A DNA stretch of 39,514 nucleotides, from contig CAZGQG010000018.1 in NCBI GenBank assembly GCA_964527205.1, positions 1 through 39,514 on the forward strand. Direction: 5' to 3'. Both the position numbers and the translations under genes were made by a program. Below the pieces are notes generated by a model, which saw only the letters and a program-made list of their open reading frames with translations, was not told where the DNA came from and ran no database searches. Shown in pieces: positions 23,570 through 32,423 of the stretch (its first letter is position 1; the number at the start of each line of letters is the position of its first letter). Source of the stretch: JARICQ01 sp964527205 (GTDB taxonomy: Bacteria; Bacillota; Clostridia; Tissierellales; Tissierellaceae).

Positions 23570-24790
23570 TTGGAAAATAAAATAGCAGTAATTGGAGCTG
23601 GACCAGCAGGTATTATTGGGGCTGGATTTGCCAGTTCTAGAGGAAAAGAAGTAGTTCTTTTTGAAAAGAACGAAAGAATTGGAAAGAAATTATTTATTAC
23701 TGGAAAGGGCAGATGTAATATAACAAATGCATCCTATATCCAGGAATTTTTTGACAATATAATCTCCAATGAAAAGTTTATGTACAGTAGTTTATATTCC
23801 TTTACCAATGAAGATATAATGGATTTATTAAAGCAGTATGGTTTGGAAGTAAAGGTGGAAAGGGGAAACAGAGTCTTTCCAAAATCCGACAAATCCTCAG
23901 ATGTAATAAAGGCCTTTACTAAGTTCCTAGAGGATAAGGGAGTAGAGCTAAGATTAAATACAAATATCTTAGATATAGAAAAGAAGGATGACAAGTTCCA
24001 TATAAGGACCAAGGATCAAGAGATGATCTTTGACAAGATCCTTATAACAACTGGAGGTAAATCCTATCCAACGACAGGATCATCTGGAGATGGCTATAAA
24101 TTTGCTGAAAAATTAGGTCATAGTATAAAAGATCTACAGCCTTCACTCATACCCTTGGAAATCAAAGAAGATTGGGTAAGAGGGCTTCAGGGACTTTCTC
24201 TTAGAAATGTATCCATAAGGGCCAAGTACAAGGATAAGATCCTCTATGAGGATTTTGGGGAAATGATATTTACTCATTATGGTATTTCTGGACCTATAGT
24301 CCTATCCATGAGTAATTTTCTTCATGACCATAGGGATAAGGATATAAAGATCTTTATAGACCTAAAGCCAGCCCTGGATCAAGAGGTTTTAGATGCTAGA
24401 CTACTAAAGGATTTTGAGAAATATAATAATAAGAACTTTAAAAATGGACTAGGAGATTTATTTCCTAAAAAACTAATAGATACAATAATAGAGCTTTCTT
24501 CCATTGACCCAGATAAGGTAATCCATCAGATAAGCAGGGAAGAGAGATTAGCCCTACTCCATCTAATTAAAAATTTAGAAATGAGCTTTAAAGATTTTAG
24601 GCCTATTGAAGAGGCAATTGTTACTTCTGGAGGGGTGGATACCAAGGAGATAGACCCTTCTACCATGGAGTCAAAGCTAGTTCCAGGTTTGTATTTTGCA
24701 GGAGAACTTATTGATGTTCATGGACTTACTGGGGGCTATAATCTACAGATTGCATATTCTACTGGATATTTGGCAGGAATGAATATCTAA
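23570..24790 (+). CDS. BaiN/HI0933 (aminoacetone oxidase) family flavoprotein
   Basis: This FAD-dependent oxidoreductase family is annotated variously as aminoacetone oxidase-like, BaiN or HI0933. The Rossmann motif IAVIGAGPAGIIGAGFAS is at the N-terminus, followed by FEKNERIGKKLFITGKGRCNITN, typical of the family. The insert region and the C-terminal TSGGVDTKEIDPSTMESK and YFAGELIDVHGLTGGYNLQIA (FAD-binding) are present. The start is taken as TTG 23570 because AGAGGTG at 23555-23561 lies 8 nt upstream; an ATG at 23552 has no ribosome binding site. The substrate cannot be told from sequence. Clostridial relatives often sit upstream of cmk as here. Confidence 0.88.
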   Translation: MENKIAVIGAGPAGIIGAGFASSRGKEVVLFEKNERIGKKLFITGKGRCNITNASYIQEFFDNIISNEKFMYSSLYSFTNEDIMDLLKQYGLEVKVERGNRVFPKSDKSSDVIKAFTKFLEDKGVELRLNTNILDIEKKDDKFHIRTKDQEMIFDKILITTGGKSYPTTGSSGDGYKFAEKLGHSIKDLQPSLIPLEIKEDWVRGLQGLSLRNVSIRAKYKDKILYEDFGEMIFTHYGISGPIVLSMSNFLHDHRDKDIKIFIDLKPALDQEVLDARLLKDFEKYNNKNFKNGLGDLFPKKLIDTIIELSSIDPDKVIHQISREERLALLHLIKNLEMSFKDFRPIEEAIVTSGGVDTKEIDPSTMESKLVPGLYFAGELIDVHGLTGGYNLQIAYSTGYLAGMNI

Positions 24791-24826
24791 TATCTCCTCT
24801 AATCTTATATATTATGGTGAAATGCC

Positions 24827-24855
24827 TTGTTCTATATGGTTTTTTAATATATAAT
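24827..24855 (+). promoter_or_regulatory. Sigma-A-type promoter for cmk
   Basis: TTGTTC at 24827-24832 and TATAAT at 24850-24855 are 17 nt apart, 38 nt upstream of the cmk ATG at 24894. This would start a cmk-plsC-ispH transcript. Confidence 0.65.
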
Positions 24856-24893
24856 TGTTAGGAGTATTGAATTACTTGAATTGGAGGAAGGCA

Positions 24894-25571
24894 ATGATAA
24901 AAGAGAACATATCTATAGCCATAGATGGACCATCTGGAGCTGGAAAAAGCACTATTGCAAAGATAGTTGCTGAGAGATTATCCTTTGAATACATTGATAC
25001 AGGAGCCATGTATAGGGCTCTTACTCTCAAGGTTTTAAATGAAAATTTAGATCCTAGCTCAAAGGGAGATGTGCTTAAAGTTTTAAAAGATACTCATATA
25101 GATTTTAAGGACAATCATATCTATTTGGATGGGGAAAATGTAGACCAGGCTATTAGACAAAATATTATAAATAAAAATGTATCCTATATTGCAAAAATCC
25201 CAGAGGTAAGAGAAGATCTAGTCTCCATGCAAAGAGAACTGGCAAGGACTAAATCAGTTATTATGGATGGAAGGGATATAGGTACTGTTGTATTAGCTGA
25301 TGCTGATTATAAGATATTTATTACGGCGTCCATAGATGAAAGAAGCAGGAGAAGATTTAAGGAACTCCAAGATAAGGGAGACAAGGATATAAGCTTTGAC
25401 CAGGTCAAGGAAGAAATGATCAGAAGAGATGAGATAGACTCAAATAGAGAACATTCTCCCCTGAGACAGGCTAAGGACGCATATCTATTAGATAATACGG
25501 ATAAGGATATAGAAGAATGTGTGGAAGAAATTATTTCTATAGTAAAGGTGCATAAAGATGAAACTTTATAA
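24894..25571 (+). CDS. cmk: Cytidylate kinase
   Basis: Cmk phosphorylates CMP and dCMP using ATP. The P-loop GPSGAGKS is at residues 12-19, followed by FEYIDTGAMYRALTLK. NMP-binding and lid motifs MDGRDIGTVVLADADYKIFI, SRRRFKEL and NREHSPLRQAKDAYLLD follow, all diagnostic. The ATG at 24894 follows GGAGG at 24883-24887; a longer frame from 24855 coincides with the -10 element and is rejected. Length 225 is normal. It overlaps plsC by 14 nt, as in many Clostridia (cmk-plsC-ispH). Confidence 0.96.
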   Translation: MIKENISIAIDGPSGAGKSTIAKIVAERLSFEYIDTGAMYRALTLKVLNENLDPSSKGDVLKVLKDTHIDFKDNHIYLDGENVDQAIRQNIINKNVSYIAKIPEVREDLVSMQRELARTKSVIMDGRDIGTVVLADADYKIFITASIDERSRRRFKELQDKGDKDISFDQVKEEMIRRDEIDSNREHSPLRQAKDAYLLDNTDKDIEECVEEIISIVKVHKDETL

Positions 25572-26136
25572 ATTTGTAAGAGGACTTGCAAGGGTAATTT
25601 TTAAATTAATATATAGGATAAGGGTCCATGGCAAGGAAAACATACCTGGAGATGGCAGACTAATTATTGGTGCTAATCACAGTCATGTACTTGATCCAGT
25701 AGTCTTAGCCCTAGCCATACCCAGAGAGATATCCTTTATGGGAAAGAAGGAATTATTTGAAAATAAATTTTTAAATTATATATTTACCAATATAGGAGCA
25801 TTTCCTGTAGATAGGGATGGGACAGATATAAAGGCTGTTAAAAACTCCCTAAGGGTTCTACAGAATGATGGTGTGCTGGGTATATTCCCAGAGGGTACAA
25901 GGGTTACAGGCTATGATGAGGACAATGCCAAGGCAGGCATGGCTATGATAAGCCTAAGGGCTAAGTCTGGAATCTTACCAGTCTATATAGAATCTAGTTA
26001 TAGGATATTTTCTAGGATAGATGTCTATATAGGAGAGCCAATTGACCTTTCAGAACATTATGGTGAAAGACTTAGTTCTGAAGAGTATTCTAAAATAAGC
26101 AAGGATATATTGAAAAAGATTTATACTATTAAATAG
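25558..26136 (+). CDS. plsC: 1-acyl-sn-glycerol-3-phosphate acyltransferase
   Basis: PlsC transfers an acyl group to lysophosphatidic acid to give phosphatidic acid at the membrane. The 192-residue sequence has the catalytic HX4D box HSHVLD at residues 41-46 and the substrate box FPEGTR at 110-115, plus the intermediate FMGKKELF and AFPVDRDG motifs. An N-terminal hydrophobic/amphipathic stretch (VRGLARVIFKLIYRI) probably rests on the membrane. It overlaps cmk by 14 nt and is followed 11 nt later by ispH. Confidence 0.95.
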   Translation: MKLYKFVRGLARVIFKLIYRIRVHGKENIPGDGRLIIGANHSHVLDPVVLALAIPREISFMGKKELFENKFLNYIFTNIGAFPVDRDGTDIKAVKNSLRVLQNDGVLGIFPEGTRVTGYDEDNAKAGMAMISLRAKSGILPVYIESSYRIFSRIDVYIGEPIDLSEHYGERLSSEEYSKISKDILKKIYTIK

Positions 26137-26147
26137 GAGAGATTTTT

Positions 26148-28262
26148 GTGGAAATTATTATAGCAGATAAGGCAGGATTTTGTTTTGGTGTTAAAAGAGC
26201 TGTTGATCTAACCCAGGAAGAACTAGAAAAAAAAGATGGTAAATCATCACACTCCCTAGGACCACTAATCCACAATCCCCAGGCAGTAAAGCACTTCGAA
26301 GAAAAAGGACTTAAGGTTATAGATGATATAGAAGAATTAGAGGGTGAAGATCCTCATAAGAATAAAGTGATTGTAAGAGCCCATGGTGTATCCAAGGAAT
26401 TAATCGATTTAATCCAAGAAAAAGAGCTAGAATTTACTGATACCACTTGCCCATATGTAAAATCAATACATAATAGGGTTGAAGATTTTAAAAATCAAGG
26501 GTATAATATAATAATAGTCGGTGATCCAGATCATCCTGAAATAATTGGGATAAATGGATGGTGCGACAATGAAGCATATATAGTAAACTCGGCTAATGAT
26601 GCTCACAATTTACCAGAGATGGATAAGACATGTGTGGTTTGTCAAACAACCTATAAAAAAGAAAACTTTGATGAAATAGTAGATATATTGAAGGAAAAAG
26701 GCGATGATATCCAGGTATTCAACACTATATGCAATGCTACAAAACTTCGTCAGGAAGCTTGCAGAGAAGTTGCATCCCAGGTGGATTACATGATTGTAAT
26801 AGGAGGATATCATAGTTCTAATACTAGAAAATTGGCAGAAATTAGTAGGGAAAACTGTAAAAATGTAATTCATATAGAAACTGTAGATGAATTAGATTTA
26901 GAAGAAGTAAAGAAACACAAAAAAATTGGAATAACAGCAGGTGCTTCTACACCTGATTGGATAATTAAGGAGGTAGTTGAAAGAATGGACAATGTTAATA
27001 ATGAAAACAATGAGGTAAATGAAGAAATTGTAGAATCAGAAGAAACTGTTGAAGAGGTTGAGGAAGTTGAAGAAGTAGAAACAGAAGAAACTGAGGAAGA
27101 CATGTCTGAAGCTATGAGTGAAGAGATGTTAGATGCAATTGAAAGTTCATTTACTAGAATCAACAGAAATGATGTAATAAAAGGTGAAGTACTTTTTGTC
27201 ACTAAAAACGAAGTAATGGTGAATATTAATTACAAATCAGATGGTATAATTACTTTAGAAGAATTATCAAATGATCCAGAAGTAGAGCCAAAGGATTTAT
27301 ATGCTCCTGGAGATGAAATTGATGTATTTGTAATGAGAATGGATGATGGTGAAGGAAATGTAGTGCTTTCTGCTAAGAGGGTTGAAGAGTTTAAGAGCTG
27401 GGATACTTTAGAAGAAGTCTACAATAACAAGGAACGTATTGAATGTAAGGTTACCAATGTAGTTAAGGGTGGCTTAATCGCTTTAGTAGAGGGAATCAAT
27501 GGTTTCATGCCTGCATCACAAATCTCTACTCAGTATGTAGATGATTTAGAAGTATATAAGGGCAAGACTTTAGTTGCTAAGATAATTGATTTTGATAAGG
27601 ATAAGAGAAGAATAATCCTTTCAAGAAAAGAAATAGAAAAAGAAGAACAAAGCAATAAGAGAAAAGAACTATGGACTACAATAGAAGAAGGACAAGAAAT
27701 TGAAGGTATAGTAAGAAGACTTGCTGACTTTGGAGCCTTTGTAGATATTGGTGGAGTAGATGGTCTTGTTCACATATCAGATCTTTCATGGAACAGGGTT
27801 AAGCATCCTTCAAATGTAGTAGATATTGGACAAACTATTAATGTAAAGGTTCTTTCCTTAGACAAGGAAAGAAACAGAATATCTCTAGGACTTAAGCAAA
27901 CTACAGAAGAACCATGGATTGCATTCTCAAACAATGTAAGTACAGGTGATATTGTAGAAGGCAAGGTAGTTAATCTACTGGACTTTGGTGCTTTCATTAG
28001 ATTAAAAGAGGGAGTAGATGGTCTACTACATGTTTCACAAATATCCAACGAGCATGTAAATAAGCCTTCAGATGTACTTGAGATTGACCAAACCGTAGAA
28101 GTTAAGGTAATAGAAATAGATAAGGAAAATAAAAAGATCAGCTTTAGCATAAAAGAAATTGAAAATGACAAGATAGAAGAAGCTGCTAAAGAAGAAAATG
28201 ATGAAGCAACAGAGGAAGAAAATTTTGACACTACAATTGGTGATATTGTAGATAGTGAATAA
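26148..28262 (+). CDS. ispH: IspH fused to four S1 RNA-binding domains
   Basis: Residues 1-281 are 4-hydroxy-3-methylbut-2-enyl diphosphate reductase, the last step of the non-mevalonate isoprenoid pathway: cluster cysteines at 12 (AGFCFGVKRA), 101 (TTCPYVKS) and 195 (TICNATKLR), and catalytic Glu in DHPEIIG. A Glu/Val-rich linker follows (about 282-325). Four S1 domains then span about 335-415, 420-500, 510-590 and 595-675; the third and fourth carry GIVRRLADFGAFVDIGGVDGLVHISDLSW-type cores (split motif FGAFVDIGG, GLVHISD). This ribosomal protein S1-like fusion is known in Clostridia. The start is GTG behind GGAG. The S1 part has its own tail (EEATEEENFD). Two tandem terminators follow. Confidence 0.94.
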   Translation: MEIIIADKAGFCFGVKRAVDLTQEELEKKDGKSSHSLGPLIHNPQAVKHFEEKGLKVIDDIEELEGEDPHKNKVIVRAHGVSKELIDLIQEKELEFTDTTCPYVKSIHNRVEDFKNQGYNIIIVGDPDHPEIIGINGWCDNEAYIVNSANDAHNLPEMDKTCVVCQTTYKKENFDEIVDILKEKGDDIQVFNTICNATKLRQEACREVASQVDYMIVIGGYHSSNTRKLAEISRENCKNVIHIETVDELDLEEVKKHKKIGITAGASTPDWIIKEVVERMDNVNNENNEVNEEIVESEETVEEVEEVEEVETEETEEDMSEAMSEEMLDAIESSFTRINRNDVIKGEVLFVTKNEVMVNINYKSDGIITLEELSNDPEVEPKDLYAPGDEIDVFVMRMDDGEGNVVLSAKRVEEFKSWDTLEEVYNNKERIECKVTNVVKGGLIALVEGINGFMPASQISTQYVDDLEVYKGKTLVAKIIDFDKDKRRIILSRKEIEKEEQSNKRKELWTTIEEGQEIEGIVRRLADFGAFVDIGGVDGLVHISDLSWNRVKHPSNVVDIGQTINVKVLSLDKERNRISLGLKQTTEEPWIAFSNNVSTGDIVEGKVVNLLDFGAFIRLKEGVDGLLHVSQISNEHVNKPSDVLEIDQTVEVKVIEIDKENKKISFSIKEIENDKIEEAAKEENDEATEEENFDTTIGDIVDSE

Positions 28263-28271
28263 GATTTTACC

Positions 28272-28308
28272 AAAGAGCTTTAGCCTAAAGGCTAGGCTCT
28301 TTACTATT
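28272..28308 (+). terminator. First terminator after ispH
   Basis: AAAGAGC (28272-28278) pairs with GCTCTTT (28296-28302) and TAGCC (28281-28285) with GGCTA (28290-28294), with a TAAA loop and a small TT/G internal loop. The T-tract is weak. Confidence 0.7.
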
Positions 28309-28338
28309 TCAAAAAGCTTATAAGGAGATATAAGTCTT

Positions 28339-28366
28339 AAGCCACCTAGTCTTATAGGTGGTTTTT
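28339..28366 (+). terminator. Second terminator after ispH
   Basis: AAGCCACCTA (28339-28348) pairs with TAGGTGGTTT (28355-28364), including one G-T pair, around a 6-nt loop; TTTTT runs 28362-28366. Confidence 0.78.
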
Positions 28367-28408
28367 ATAATCATAGACTATAAGCTTTTTTAAATAGGGA
28401 AACTTTGA

Positions 28409-28414
28409 TATAAT
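28409..28414 (+). promoter_or_regulatory. -10 element of the miaB-mutS-mutL-miaA run
   Basis: TATAAT at 28409-28414 lies 31 nt before miaB, just after the tandem terminators. The -35 position holds only a T-run, so the promoter may be weak. Confidence 0.5.
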
Positions 28415-28444
28415 GAGTAGGAGAAATAAAATAGGAGTGATATG

Positions 28445-29782
28445 ATGGAGACAAAAAATATAGAGAAGAAAAAATATCTAATTCGAACTTATGGTTGTCA
28501 GATGAACGAACATGACTCTGAAAAGATCGGATGGATTTTAAATAATATGAACTATGAGCCTACAGAAGATTTAGAAGAGGCTGATTTTGTTATATACAAT
28601 ACCTGTCTTATAAGGGAGAATGCAGAGCTTAAGGTTTATGGGCATTTAGGATCATTAAAGACCTTGAAAAAGGACAAGCCGGATCTTATGATAGCTGTTT
28701 GTGGCTGCATGATGCAAAATGAAGATATAAGAAAGGAAATAACAACTAAGCACAGGCATGTTGATCTAATATTTGGAACAAATAATATACACAAACTACC
28801 CCAACTTATTGCCAATCATCAAAAAACTGGTAAGACTGTGGTAGATATACTGGAAGACAATAGGGAAATAGATGAAAGCATAGATGCAGATAGGATCTAT
28901 TCCTATAAGGCCTATGTGAATATTACCTATGGTTGTGACAACTTCTGCACCTATTGTGTAGTCCCCTATACTAGGGGAAGGGAGAACAGCAGGGAACCAG
29001 AAATGATAATTGAAGAAATAAGAGAATTAGCTGCCAAGGGCTATAAGGAAGTAACCCTTCTAGGGCAAAATGTAAATTCCTATGGTAAATCCTTGGATAG
29101 TGATTATACCTTCCCTGATCTTTTAAAGGCCATAGACAAGATAGAGGGACTGGAGAGAATAAGATTTATGACTTCTCACCCCAAGGACCTATCCGATGAA
29201 TTAATAGAATGCTATGGAACTTTGGATAAGCTGTGTCCACACCTACATCTCCCTATACAATCAGGAAGCAACAGGGTCCTAAAGAGGATGAATAGAAAGT
29301 ATACTAGGGAAGATATTTTAGAAAAAATAAAGAAATTAAAGGCGGTTAACCCTGATATAGGCCTTACCACAGATATTATAGTAGGCTTTCCAGGTGAGAC
29401 TGAAGAAGAATTCCAAGAAACTGTAGATTTAGTTAAGGAAATTGAATTCCAGTCAGCCTATAGCTTTCTCTACTCCATAAGAGAGGGAACCCTAGCTGCG
29501 AAAATGGAAGATCAAATAGACTATAAGGTAAAGCATGATAGGTTTTTAAGGCTAAGTGATGAACTGAATAAGATGAGTTTAGCTGACAATGAGAAACTCT
29601 TAGGCAAGACTCTATCCGTGCTGGTGGAAGAAGTAAGTAAAAATAACCAAGACTTTATGACTGGAAGAACAGAGGACTTTAAACTAGTTCACTTCCAAGG
29701 CAGTGAAGACCTTATAGGTGAGATAGTGGATGTTAGAATAGAGGATGTAAAGACCTTTAGTCTAGAAGGTATTTTAGTTTAA
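28445..29782 (+). CDS. miaB: tRNA-2-methylthio-N6-dimethylallyladenosine synthase
   Basis: MiaB is a radical-SAM methylthiotransferase that converts i6A37 to ms2i6A37 in tRNA. N-terminal UPF0004 cysteines are at 18 (TYGCQMN), 54 (NTCLIRE) and 88 (CGCMMQ). The radical-SAM cluster CDNFCTYC is at 164-171. A TRAM domain occupies the C-terminus (about 375-440). The usual Arg in NTCxxR is present. I use the second ATG of the ATGATG pair, which has better spacing to GGAG at 28434-28437. Its substrate is made by MiaA, encoded at the other end of the same run. Confidence 0.96.
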   Translation: METKNIEKKKYLIRTYGCQMNEHDSEKIGWILNNMNYEPTEDLEEADFVIYNTCLIRENAELKVYGHLGSLKTLKKDKPDLMIAVCGCMMQNEDIRKEITTKHRHVDLIFGTNNIHKLPQLIANHQKTGKTVVDILEDNREIDESIDADRIYSYKAYVNITYGCDNFCTYCVVPYTRGRENSREPEMIIEEIRELAAKGYKEVTLLGQNVNSYGKSLDSDYTFPDLLKAIDKIEGLERIRFMTSHPKDLSDELIECYGTLDKLCPHLHLPIQSGSNRVLKRMNRKYTREDILEKIKKLKAVNPDIGLTTDIIVGFPGETEEEFQETVDLVKEIEFQSAYSFLYSIREGTLAAKMEDQIDYKVKHDRFLRLSDELNKMSLADNEKLLGKTLSVLVEEVSKNNQDFMTGRTEDFKLVHFQGSEDLIGEIVDVRIEDVKTFSLEGILV

Positions 29783-29801
29783 GAAAAAAGGAGGACATGG
29801 A

Positions 29802-32423
29802 TTGGCTAAACTTACACCAATGATGCAACAATATATGGATATTAAGGAAGACTACCAAGACAGTATCCTTTTATTTAGACTGGGAGACTTTTATGAAATG
29901 TTTTTTGATGATGCTATACTGGCATCCAGGGAATTAGAAATAACCCTAACTCAAAGAGGGGTTGGCTTGAAAGAAAAAGCTCCTATGTGTGGTGTTCCCC
30001 ACCATGTTGTAGATAATTATATATCTAAATTGATTCAAAAGGGATACAAGGTAGCTATATGCGAACAGATAGAGGATCCTAGAGATGCCAAGGGTATTGT
30101 TAAAAGAGATGTGGTAAGGGTTATTACCCCTGGAACTGTAACAGACCAGAATCTCTTAGATGAAAAATCAAACAACTTTCTAGCATCTATCTTCCTAGAT
30201 GACAATGGATTTGGCCTTGCCTATGTAGATAACTCTACAGGGGAAATCTACACCAGTGAGATAATGAAGGCCAGTGAAGAGGGGCTTACTAGCCTTATAG
30301 ATGAGCTGGGGAAGATCTCTCCTGCTGAGATAGTTTGCAATAGAAATCTGGCAGAGAACAAGGATCTAATAGCTATAATAAAAAATACTATAAATCCATA
30401 TATGAATGTATATGATAATGAAGAAATTAATATAAAAGGATTAAATAAATTAATAAGCAAGCAATTTGGAGAGGATAATATAGGGAGATTACCTATAAGG
30501 GAAGAGTCCTACTCTTCTATTGCTACAGGTAAGTTGCTGGAATATCTATACTATACTCAGAAGAACTCCCTGGAACACATTAATAATCTTATATACTATG
30601 AGCCAGAAAACTATATGATCTTAGACTATAATACCAGGGCAAATCTGGAAATACATGAGACTATTATTAGAAGAGATAAGAAGGGAGCCCTTATAGGGGT
30701 CTTGGACAGGACATCCACCTCTATGGGAGGGAGACTTCTTAAGAAATGGCTGGAACAACCCCTTCTAAGTATTGAAAAGATAGAGAGTAGAAGTGAAGCT
30801 GTAGAGTATTTCTATGACCATATACTCTTTAAGGATGATATAAAGGAAGTACTTAGGCAGATATATGATATAGAAAGACTATCTACTAAGGTATCCAATG
30901 GCAGTTCCAATGCCAGGGATCTTATATCTATAAAGAGCTCCATATCCCATCTTCCTAAGCTTAAGTCCATGCTCTTATCAGTGGATAATGATGAGCTCTA
31001 TAGGCTAGGCGAAAATCTAGATATCTTAGAGGATATATTCCAGCTTATAGATATTTCCATAAAGGAGGATCCACCTATATCCCTAAAGGAAGGCTCTCTT
31101 ATAAAGGAAGGCTATAGTGAGGATTTGGATAGGCTTAGACAGGTAGCCCTAGGTGGCAAGGAATGGCTTGCAGACCTGGAGGCCAAGGAAAAGGAAAAGA
31201 CTGGAATCAAGAACTTAAAGGTAGGCTACAATAGGGTTGCAGGCTATTTTATTGAGGTAACCAAGTCTAATATACCCATGGTTCCAGATTACTTTATAAG
31301 AAAACAAACCCTAACTAATTCTGAAAGATACCATACAGAAGAACTTAAGGGCATGGAGGATGAGATTCTAGGAGCAGAGGAAAAGATGCTGGACCTTGAA
31401 TATCAGATCTTCCAGGACATAAGAGAGACAATAAAATCTAAAATAATAAGGATGCAAAATGCCAGTAGGATTGTGGCTAGGATTGACGTTTTAAACTCCC
31501 TGGCAGATGTGGCCTATGATTTAGACTTTGTTAGGCCAAAGCTTAATGACAGGGGAACCATAAATATTCTTGAAGGTAGGCATCCTGTAGTTGAAAATAC
31601 TATAGAAAACAATCTCTTCATACCCAATGACACTGATTTAAATTTAGAGGATAATATGATACAGATAATAACTGGCCCTAATATGGCTGGTAAGTCAACC
31701 TATATGAGGCAGGTTGCTATAATTACCCTTCTAGCCCATATAGGATCCTTTGTACCTGCAAGCTCTGCTGATATATGCATAGTGGATAGGATCTTTACAA
31801 GGATTGGTGCTGCAGACAACCTATCTCAGGGAAAGTCTACCTTTATGGTGGAGATGATGGAAGTGTCAAATATAGTAAAATCTGCTACAAGTAAGAGCCT
31901 TATAATCTTAGATGAGGTAGGCAGGGGTACCAGTACCTATGATGGACTGAGCATAGCCTGGGCTGTGGTAGAACATATAGCAAATGATATAAGGGCTAAG
32001 ACACTTTTTGCAACCCACTACCATGAGCTAACCCAATTGCAGGAGAAAAACAAGGGAATTAAAAACCTTACCATACTTGCTGAAAAGCAGGATGGGGAAA
32101 TAGTATTTTTAAGGAAGATTGTAGAGGGAAGTACTAATAAGAGTTATGGAATTGAGGTTGCTAAACTTGCTGGTATAGATAGGTCCATTACCAATAGGTC
32201 CAATGAAATACTTCAGCTAATAGAGGGCAATCATCAGATAGATTTAAACCCTACTAAGGTCAAGGAGACAAAGCAAATAGACATGCTTGACTTCCAGACC
32301 AATTATTATATAGATAGGATACTAGGACTTGATATAGATAATATGACTCCTAAAAACGCCTTAGACACTCTTTATGAGCTAGTTGAGGATGGTAAAAAAC
32401 TAAGGAGAGATGAGAATGCCTAG
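29802..32423 (+). CDS. mutS: DNA mismatch repair protein MutS
   Basis: MutS recognises mismatches and small loops. The N-terminal mismatch-recognition motif FRLGDFYEMFFDDA includes the conserved Phe-x-Glu. The connector, lever and clamp domains follow, then the ATPase with Walker A TGPNMAGKSTYMRQ, Walker B LIILDEVGRGTSTYDG and FATHYHELTQL. Length 873 is typical. The start is TTG 29802: AAGGAGG at 29788-29794 is 7 nt upstream and the ATG at 29797 is out of frame. It is followed directly by mutL, whose start overlaps its end by 8 nt. Confidence 0.97.
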   Translation: MAKLTPMMQQYMDIKEDYQDSILLFRLGDFYEMFFDDAILASRELEITLTQRGVGLKEKAPMCGVPHHVVDNYISKLIQKGYKVAICEQIEDPRDAKGIVKRDVVRVITPGTVTDQNLLDEKSNNFLASIFLDDNGFGLAYVDNSTGEIYTSEIMKASEEGLTSLIDELGKISPAEIVCNRNLAENKDLIAIIKNTINPYMNVYDNEEINIKGLNKLISKQFGEDNIGRLPIREESYSSIATGKLLEYLYYTQKNSLEHINNLIYYEPENYMILDYNTRANLEIHETIIRRDKKGALIGVLDRTSTSMGGRLLKKWLEQPLLSIEKIESRSEAVEYFYDHILFKDDIKEVLRQIYDIERLSTKVSNGSSNARDLISIKSSISHLPKLKSMLLSVDNDELYRLGENLDILEDIFQLIDISIKEDPPISLKEGSLIKEGYSEDLDRLRQVALGGKEWLADLEAKEKEKTGIKNLKVGYNRVAGYFIEVTKSNIPMVPDYFIRKQTLTNSERYHTEELKGMEDEILGAEEKMLDLEYQIFQDIRETIKSKIIRMQNASRIVARIDVLNSLADVAYDLDFVRPKLNDRGTINILEGRHPVVENTIENNLFIPNDTDLNLEDNMIQIITGPNMAGKSTYMRQVAIITLLAHIGSFVPASSADICIVDRIFTRIGAADNLSQGKSTFMVEMMEVSNIVKSATSKSLIILDEVGRGTSTYDGLSIAWAVVEHIANDIRAKTLFATHYHELTQLQEKNKGIKNLTILAEKQDGEIVFLRKIVEGSTNKSYGIEVAKLAGIDRSITNRSNEILQLIEGNHQIDLNPTKVKETKQIDMLDFQTNYYIDRILGLDIDNMTPKNALDTLYELVEDGKKLRRDENA

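Noticed and set aside
26990..27110. Repeat-like GAAGAAGT/GAGGTTGAGG stretch
   Set aside because: It encodes the Glu/Val linker of the IspH-S1 fusion and is explained by coding low complexity.
27770..28273. 167-codon minus-strand frame opposite the S1 domains
   Set aside because: Ser-rich shadow of a repetitive acidic coding region, with no ribosome binding site or homology.
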